From Ganoderma boninense (Eukaryota; Basidiomycota; Agaricomycetes; Polyporales; Polyporaceae): a DNA stretch of 64,000 nt. The position numbers and the translations under genes are program-made. Location: contig CM035310.1 in the NCBI GenBank assembly GCA_002900995.3, positions 2,406,138 through 2,470,137 on the forward strand, given 5' to 3'. The notes beneath the pieces are model-generated. The model ran no database searches. It was not told where the DNA came from and saw only the letters and a list, made by a program, of their open reading frames with translations. This document shows, piece by piece, positions 58,996 to 64,000 of this stretch (position 1 is the stretch's first letter; each line of letters starts with the position of its first letter).

Positions 58996-60597
58996 CTAGT
59001 GGAAGTAGTTGGACGCGTAGGGCGACACTTCGAACCACGCCTCGTCGAGCACCTTCACGACTTCCTCGGCTGCAATACGAAACAGACGCTTCTAATCAGC
59101 ACAGGGAACAAGATGAACGACGAGACCAAGCGACTCACGCAGCGGCCCCTTCTCCAAGTCGACCAAGTTCTAAGTCACAAGCACAAGAACGCGTCAGCAA
59201 CTTTTCACACCTGCACATTGACCACAGCTCCGAACGCACCTGTTCGATGTGCGCGACGCTCGACGCCCCGATGAGCACCGCGTCGCCGTGCTCGCGCTTG
59301 AGCAGGCTGTGGTGCGAGACCCAGCGGAGCGCGATCTCCGCGAGCGTGAGGCCGTGCTTCTGCGCGACGGCCTCGATCTTGGCGAGCGCGCGGAAGTACG
59401 CCTCGTTCCAATACCGCTTGCGGTACATCGTGCCCTGCATCGTCTCCGCATCGAAGCGCGAGCCCGCCTCGCCCTTGTCCTCCATCGACCGGTACCGCCC
59501 CGTGAAGAATCCGCCGCCCACTGTATCGGGTTTCGCTCACCGTCAGCCGACGTAATTCGTCAGATTGAGAAGAAAAGGAGGGGGGGTACGTACGGGGGTT
59601 GAACTCGTAGAATGCCATGCCGAACTTGCGGAGGCACGGGAAGAGCTCGGGCTCGACCGTGCGGTGGACGGCGTTGTAGAGGCCCTGGTACGCGACGGGC
59701 TGCACCCAGCCGTTGCGCTTGCAGATGCCGACGATCTCGGCGACCTCCCACGCCATGTAGTTGGAGATGCCGAACTTCTCGAACTTGCCCTCCTTGTAGA
59801 GCTCGTTCACCGTCCGCAGCGTGTCCTCGTACGGCGTCTTGCGGTCCGGACCGTGCAGGTACCACATGTGGACCGAGCTGGTGAACGGTAGTGGTGAGTA
59901 ATTGCGAGTTAAAGGAAGGGAAGGGGGAAGGGAGGGAGCACGTACTCGGTCTGAAGAGACTTGAGCGACATTTCCATGAACTTGCGGATATCCTATGCAT
60001 CCCAGACCATGTCATGTGAGGACTCAGCATGCACGTTCGTTCACATACCTCAGGCGAGTGGGAAATCATGCCCTAATGTCAACCCCAAAGAAACCCGTGT
60101 CAGAGTCGGGTACTGTGGTCCAAGAGGACGCACGCATTTGCAGCACGCACCGGGTAGGGATAGAGCTTGGTGTCCACAATCAGGCCGCGCTTCTGCCATC
60201 CGAGCTTGCCTAGATACTGCTCGCTTGTCCCGTAGGCGTAGACAATGGCAGTATCGACCTATAAGGCGTGGGGCATGCGTGAGTTTAGTCACGGTAAAAT
60301 GGGACGATGAGCGAGGTGCGTACCTCGGTGTGGCCGTGCTTCTGGAAGACGTCCAGAATGGCGCTGACGTCCTTGAGGTCGCTGAACGCGCACACCTACG
60401 GCGGCGTCAGGACTATCAATATATGCGCCGTCTTCGTACAGCGCAGAAGGAATCATACAGACCGTTTTTGCCTTCCTCGCCGAACGTCATGGTCCCCTTG
60501 GAATGGACGTCAGACGTTAGATTCGACGAGCAAAGGATGAAGGGTCCAGCCGCACCATGACGATGTTCAGAGCGGTCTTTTGCTGTCCAGAGGCCAT
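58996..60597 (-). CDS. Aldo-keto reductase, aflatoxin-aldehyde reductase (AKR7) type
   Basis: NADPH-dependent reductase of aldehydes. Start 60597 (MASGQQKTALNIVM), then GTMTFGEEGK, SDLKDVSAILDVFQKHGHTE, VDTAIVYAYGTSEQYLGKLG (catalytic Asp and Tyr), DTKLYP, SLQTDSVHMWYLHGPDRKTP (His), KFGISNYMAWEVAEI, LGGGFFTGRY and VLIGASSVAHIEQ (cofactor site), ending ASNYFH at 58996. About ten short exons. The splice between GEEGK and SDLKD (near 60465) does not keep frame with five A bases in the AAAAA run; four would fit, so an extra base is likely there. Confidence 0.88.
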
Positions 60598-61666
60598 AGT
60601 TGCTGAGGTGTTGCTGGGAGTCTCGTTTACTGTTGGAGAATTGGTCTGAAGGAGTAGATCTTGTCTGGGGGAGAGAGGTCTTGGGCAAGGTAGGTTTATA
60701 TACCATTGCGAGGGGCTGCAGTGCTACGCGTAAGACGTTCTAGCGTCAGCCGTCTGGAGACCATTGGTGTTTCGATGTTCGTCAATAGAAAACTTGAGTG
60801 TTTGACGGCTCGCTAGAATAATAAGCACACACCCAAGTGTATGCAGACTACTGTTGCAGTCAGTAAGTTGCGCTGCTACGAAGTGTATTGACCCACCAAC
60901 TCGTCCGAAGGCTCCCTCGACCCCGCTGACAAACCAGAGAAAAGAAAAGATCCGGTACGGGACCGGATAGAAACTCGTCTGCCATGTAGGAATGGACAAC
61001 TCCGCCGACAGAATACGCGTCGTCCCGCCGAAACGCAGCAGCTTCTTGAGGTCCTGCTGAAGCTGAACCAGTCAGAGTCTTTTACAACTGAAGGGTGCTC
61101 GCTCCGAGCCATATGCAATTCCTGGCACCTATGGTCAAGAAAAACCAGTCAGACAAAATTTTTACATCAGTCAACCACTCAGGGCCTGAGGTTCCTGTGT
61201 GGGTGACGCAACCCAAGACGGCACTCTGCTAGCATAAAGCAAGCCTCTGCACCGGGACACTCCAGTTTCTGAGTATGATGCACACCAGTCAGAGATCGTT
61301 TTAAGCTCCAGAGAAAGACTGGCAGCAACAACTACCACATGCCAACAGGACGGCTTCAGGTATGGGCTGCCGCATGGTTTGATTCCTCGAATTTGAATGA
61401 CGAATGCCATCCGCCGAAATCACACGGTAGATCCGAGCACGAAAACTTCATTGCTTGACGAGAACTGGGATCCAGAAGAATGCAGCGGAAGATGCGTACT
61501 ATGGAGGGTGCGGTACACGATACACAGAGCATACATGACATGAATGCAATAAGCTTGACACGTGAAGCGGCGATAAGCACGGGGCCAGGAGGGATGAAAC
61601 GAGCGTGCACGCACCACCGTTGCCCGAGCTCTTGCATGAATTGCAGCACATGCGGACGCAAAATGT
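60598..61666. other. Intergenic
   Basis: 1.07 kb between the reductase start and the IF1 stop, both minus strand. Apart from the TATA box at 60695 no feature. Confidence 0.5.
60695..60702 (-). promoter_or_regulatory. TATA box of the aldo-keto reductase gene
   Basis: TATATAAA on the minus strand, about 100 bases upstream of the start at 60597. Confidence 0.5.
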
Positions 61667-62167
61667 CTACTTCTTCTCCTGGCTGAGCTCATCGTGCTCC
61701 TTTTGGAGCTTCTCCTACAGCCGACTATGAGCCACGGCAGCGAATACAACCTCTCTAAAATGAATACGTACGAGCTCAGCCTGCTTAGCGGCGATCTACA
61801 CCGCACCCCAGCAGCCGCGTCAGCAACGCAACACATAGAAGAGGGAGAACATAGCTTAGATTTTGCGCACCTGCTTCTTCAGCTTCTCAAGCTGCTGCTT
61901 CTCGTGCTCCCGAGCGTACTGGTCTGCACAAAACCCAAGAAAACCCTTTAGACAATCCCATCTACACGATTTCTACTCCAATTATCTGACCTTCGTGGGC
62001 CTTCTCCTTCTTGCTACACAGGACATCAGCCTCCCCGTCGGAACAACTGGCCGGAAGACAAACGGGACTCACTTGAACGCGTTCTCCGAGTAGAACCGCA
62101 CCGCGACGGGGGCAGCGGTCGCGCGGGGCGCACGGACAGCAGAACGGACAGCGAGGCGAGAGAGCAT
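61667..62167 (-). CDS. INH1: Mitochondrial ATP synthase inhibitor IF1
   Basis: 72 aa from exons 62167-62073, 62013-61991 (23 nt), 61923-61871 and 61714-61667, exact frame. N-terminal presequence MLSRLAVRSAVRAPRATAAP, then FYSENAFNKKEKAHEDQYAR (inhibitory helix) and EHEKQQLEKLKKQEKLQKEH coiled coil, ending DELSQEKK. IF1 blocks reverse ATP hydrolysis by F1 when the membrane potential falls. It is divergent from ATP synthase subunit h; the start codons are 233 bp apart. Confidence 0.88.
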
Positions 62168-62400
62168 AGTGGTTGGTGGATGGGTGAGTGGTGTGTGGGG
62201 TAGACTGGGCCTCGGTTGGCTTTATGAGAGCGCAAGGACACCCGCGACCGCGGCGAGGCCGTCACTCAAACGGGCGTCTATGAGCCCGTCGCGTCGAGCC
62301 GGGCGGCAGCGTCACACCCACACCCGAGACCCGACAATCACCGACAATGCGTGACCTCGCTGCCGTAACGTCACGCCCCATCCCTCTTCCGCCATCGACC
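62168..62400. promoter_or_regulatory. Bidirectional promoter of INH1 and ATP14
   Basis: 233 bp between start codons of two ATP synthase genes. The space is so short that regulatory sites are probably shared. No TATA box; GC-rich in the middle. Confidence 0.5.
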
Positions 62401-63071
62401 ATGTCCTCCGCTGTCCTCAGGCAGGCCGCTATTGCCGTATGTCCCGCTCAGTTTTGTTCAAGAGAGGAGCGTATGCTGAATGAATGTTGGGGGGGACAGG
62501 CTCGTTCGGTCTCGCGCAAGTGCGCCTTCTCCACGTCGGCCGTCGCGCGGAAAGGTGCGTCTCGCTGTTGTTGTTTCCGTGGCATGTTTTGCAGGGCTTG
62601 ACGATGCTCCCTCCTTCCCTTTCCTGGCACACAAACTCACCTCGACTTGTCGCGTTTGGTGTGATTTTCTGGCCACGCAGACCTCGTGCAGGACATCTAC
62701 ATCAAGGAGCTCAAGGCGTACAAGGCGCCCGCACCGGTGCGTGACATCTTCCTCAACCCACCACCCGCTTTATCCAGAATCACCATTCTTCTATCCCACT
62801 TGAACTTTCCTTCTGACATGGTATGCCCTCTCCGTAGCTTAAGGATGCCCACGTCGGTGTCGTGAAGAACTACGCTCTTCCCCCCGCACCCCAGCCCCCG
62901 ACCCTGCCTGCCGACCTCGCAGGCGAGCTCTCCGCATGGGACGCCGCTGAGCCCACCTTCGCCGCGGCCGCCAAGCCCGTCACCGAGGAGGGCACTGGCC
63001 CCACCGGCGCGGAGCAGTTCCTTGCCTTCCTAGAGGCTGACGAGCCCAAGCACGACGAGGCGCACCACTAG
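62401..63071 (+). CDS. ATP14: ATP synthase subunit h, mitochondrial
   Basis: 126 aa from exons 62401-62436, 62500-62554, 62681-62736 and 62838-63071, exact frame. Presequence MSSAVLRQAAIAARSVSRKC AFSTSAV, cleaved probably near ARK. Mature DLVQDIYIKELKAYKAPAP is the conserved Atp14 start, followed by VVKNYALPPAP and an acidic tail (EEGTGPTGAEQFLAFLEADE) ending HDEAHH. Atp14 is a peripheral-stalk subunit of the F1Fo complex. It lies head-to-head with the gene for the complex's inhibitor IF1. Confidence 0.87.
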
Positions 63072-63303
63072 AACATTGATCTCGTGTAGGGTAGGAGGGT
63101 GTTGATAGAGCGCTGTCGTAGAAGAAAACGTGCTAGACGGTACGCAGCCAGTGTAATGCAGCCTCTAGTCCCCGTCACCTTCTTCGTGAATCCGAGTCGA
63201 GACAACCACAACAACTATAAGGCAAAAAGAGAACACTGAACAGTGGGACCAGGAATTATACGGTGAACATAAGGATAACCGGCTCGATACTCAGTACTTA
63301 AAT

Positions 63304-64000
63304 CTATGAATCTTGCCTCTCGTCGAACCTTGCTATCCCCTCCGCCAACGCCTCCGGGTTTGGCTTCGCCGCTACCACGTCTACCCGCATCTTCAGCTCC
63401 GTCTCCAGCGCGGTCGCAGTCGTGGGACCTATCACTGCCAGCCTGGCACGGCGGTCCCCGGCGGCGCACTCGGCCCCGTCATGCATAGGGATATCGAAGT
63501 ACTTTTTGAGGATGGGCGAGACGTGCTTCGCGGAGCTTGGCGCGAAGTGTACGATCCACCACGGCTTGCTCGCTTGCCCGCCTACACCTGCGTCATAAGA
63601 AAATCACATTCAAATTCAACGCCGCTGGAACGCGAATCGAGCTGCGGTTGCTTACCTTGGCCTAGCTTTCGCTCATGGGCCGCCTCCCCGTCGAGGAGGC
63701 CCGAGAGGTCGTCCTCGAAGTGCGTCGAGCCCTGCGTCGCATACACCTGCAGGCTCTCGACCTCGAAGCCGGCCGCGGCCGCGATGGCGGGCAGTGTGCT
63801 CTTGGTCTTATCCCCTGTTAGGTACAGCAGCTTTTTGCTGGTGGAGCGTGGAGGGGGCGGAGACGCGGCGAGGTCGGCCACAATGAAGTGCGCGAGCTTG
63901 TCGCCCGTGCCCGACTCGGTGCCCCCGCGGATGTCGCGCGGGCAGTAGGGCGAGGCGTGCGGCGCGGCGTGGATGGACTGCAGCGCCGACGCGGTCGACT
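63304..64000 (-). CDS. HEM4: Uroporphyrinogen-III synthase, partial
   Basis: Heme-pathway enzyme that closes hydroxymethylbilane to uroporphyrinogen III. C-terminal part only: exon from the right edge to 63656, then 63587-63304. Readable blocks are KKLLYLTGDKTKSTLPAIAA, GFEVESLQVYATQGSTHFED, PWWIVHFAPSSAKHVSPILK and LAVIGPTTATALETELKMRV, ending ALAEGIARFDERQDS. The VxFTSPSS-like WWIVHFAPSSA and the IGPTTA motif are typical of HEM4 domain 1/2 closure. The N-terminal half lies beyond 64000. Confidence 0.85.

Overview
The window looks like nuclear DNA of a filamentous basidiomycete, most likely an Agaricomycete and perhaps a polypore. The support is dense short introns (about 50-70 nt, GT...AG), GC-rich coding exons, basidiomycete-typical families (DUF6533 membrane protein, F-box proteins, an H2C2 integrase-finger gene) and standard fungal housekeeping genes. 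The taxon is inferred from protein resemblance recalled from memory; nothing was searched. I assign 28 protein-coding genes and one pseudogene. Exon models were built by hand from splice signals and reading frames.

Layout. 1-7.4 kb: a GH78 alpha-L-rhamnosidase-like gene running off the left edge (-), the GPI ethanolamine-phosphate transferase MCD4/PIG-N (+) and an F-box protein (-). 8.3-14.4 kb: a DUF6533 membrane protein, a SAM methyltransferase, a BTB protein and a decayed copy of the methyltransferase, all (+). 14.7-17.3 kb: SRP9 (-) and a mitochondrial oxodicarboxylate carrier (+), divergent. 17.3-27 kb: a foldback repeat, a His/Pro-rich protein (-), adenylosuccinate lyase (-), a UBE2S-type E2 (+) and a conserved unknown (-). 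27.7-41.4 kb: a plus-strand block of OTU deubiquitinase, SDR, Kin4-like kinase, PH-CNH protein and integrase-finger protein. 41.8-50.2 kb: a Cys-rich secreted protein (-), an F-box protein (+), a second foldback, a PalI/SUR7 protein (-) and histone H2A.Z (+). 50.7-64 kb: a CsbD-like protein, mitochondrial RNA polymerase RPO41, a secreted Ser/Thr-rich protein, an AKR7-type reductase, the ATP synthase inhibitor IF1 (all -), ATP synthase subunit h (+) and uroporphyrinogen-III synthase (-, cut by the right edge).

Themes. Mitochondrial functions recur: carrier, RNA polymerase, IF1 and ATP14, with the last two head-to-head over 233 bp. No biosynthetic cluster, CRISPR array, tRNA or rRNA was seen. 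The most notable structures are 5-, 7- and 11-nt microexons, two genes split directly after the start ATG, a methyltransferase pseudogene, and a small foldback family with GTCTCGTACCC ends. Many otherwise convincing genes need single-base insertions or deletions to stay open, while others such as RPO41, ADE13, the carrier and PalI are exactly in frame. This points to local consensus errors in the assembly, with real decay as the alternative. I did not find a clearly new multi-gene system.
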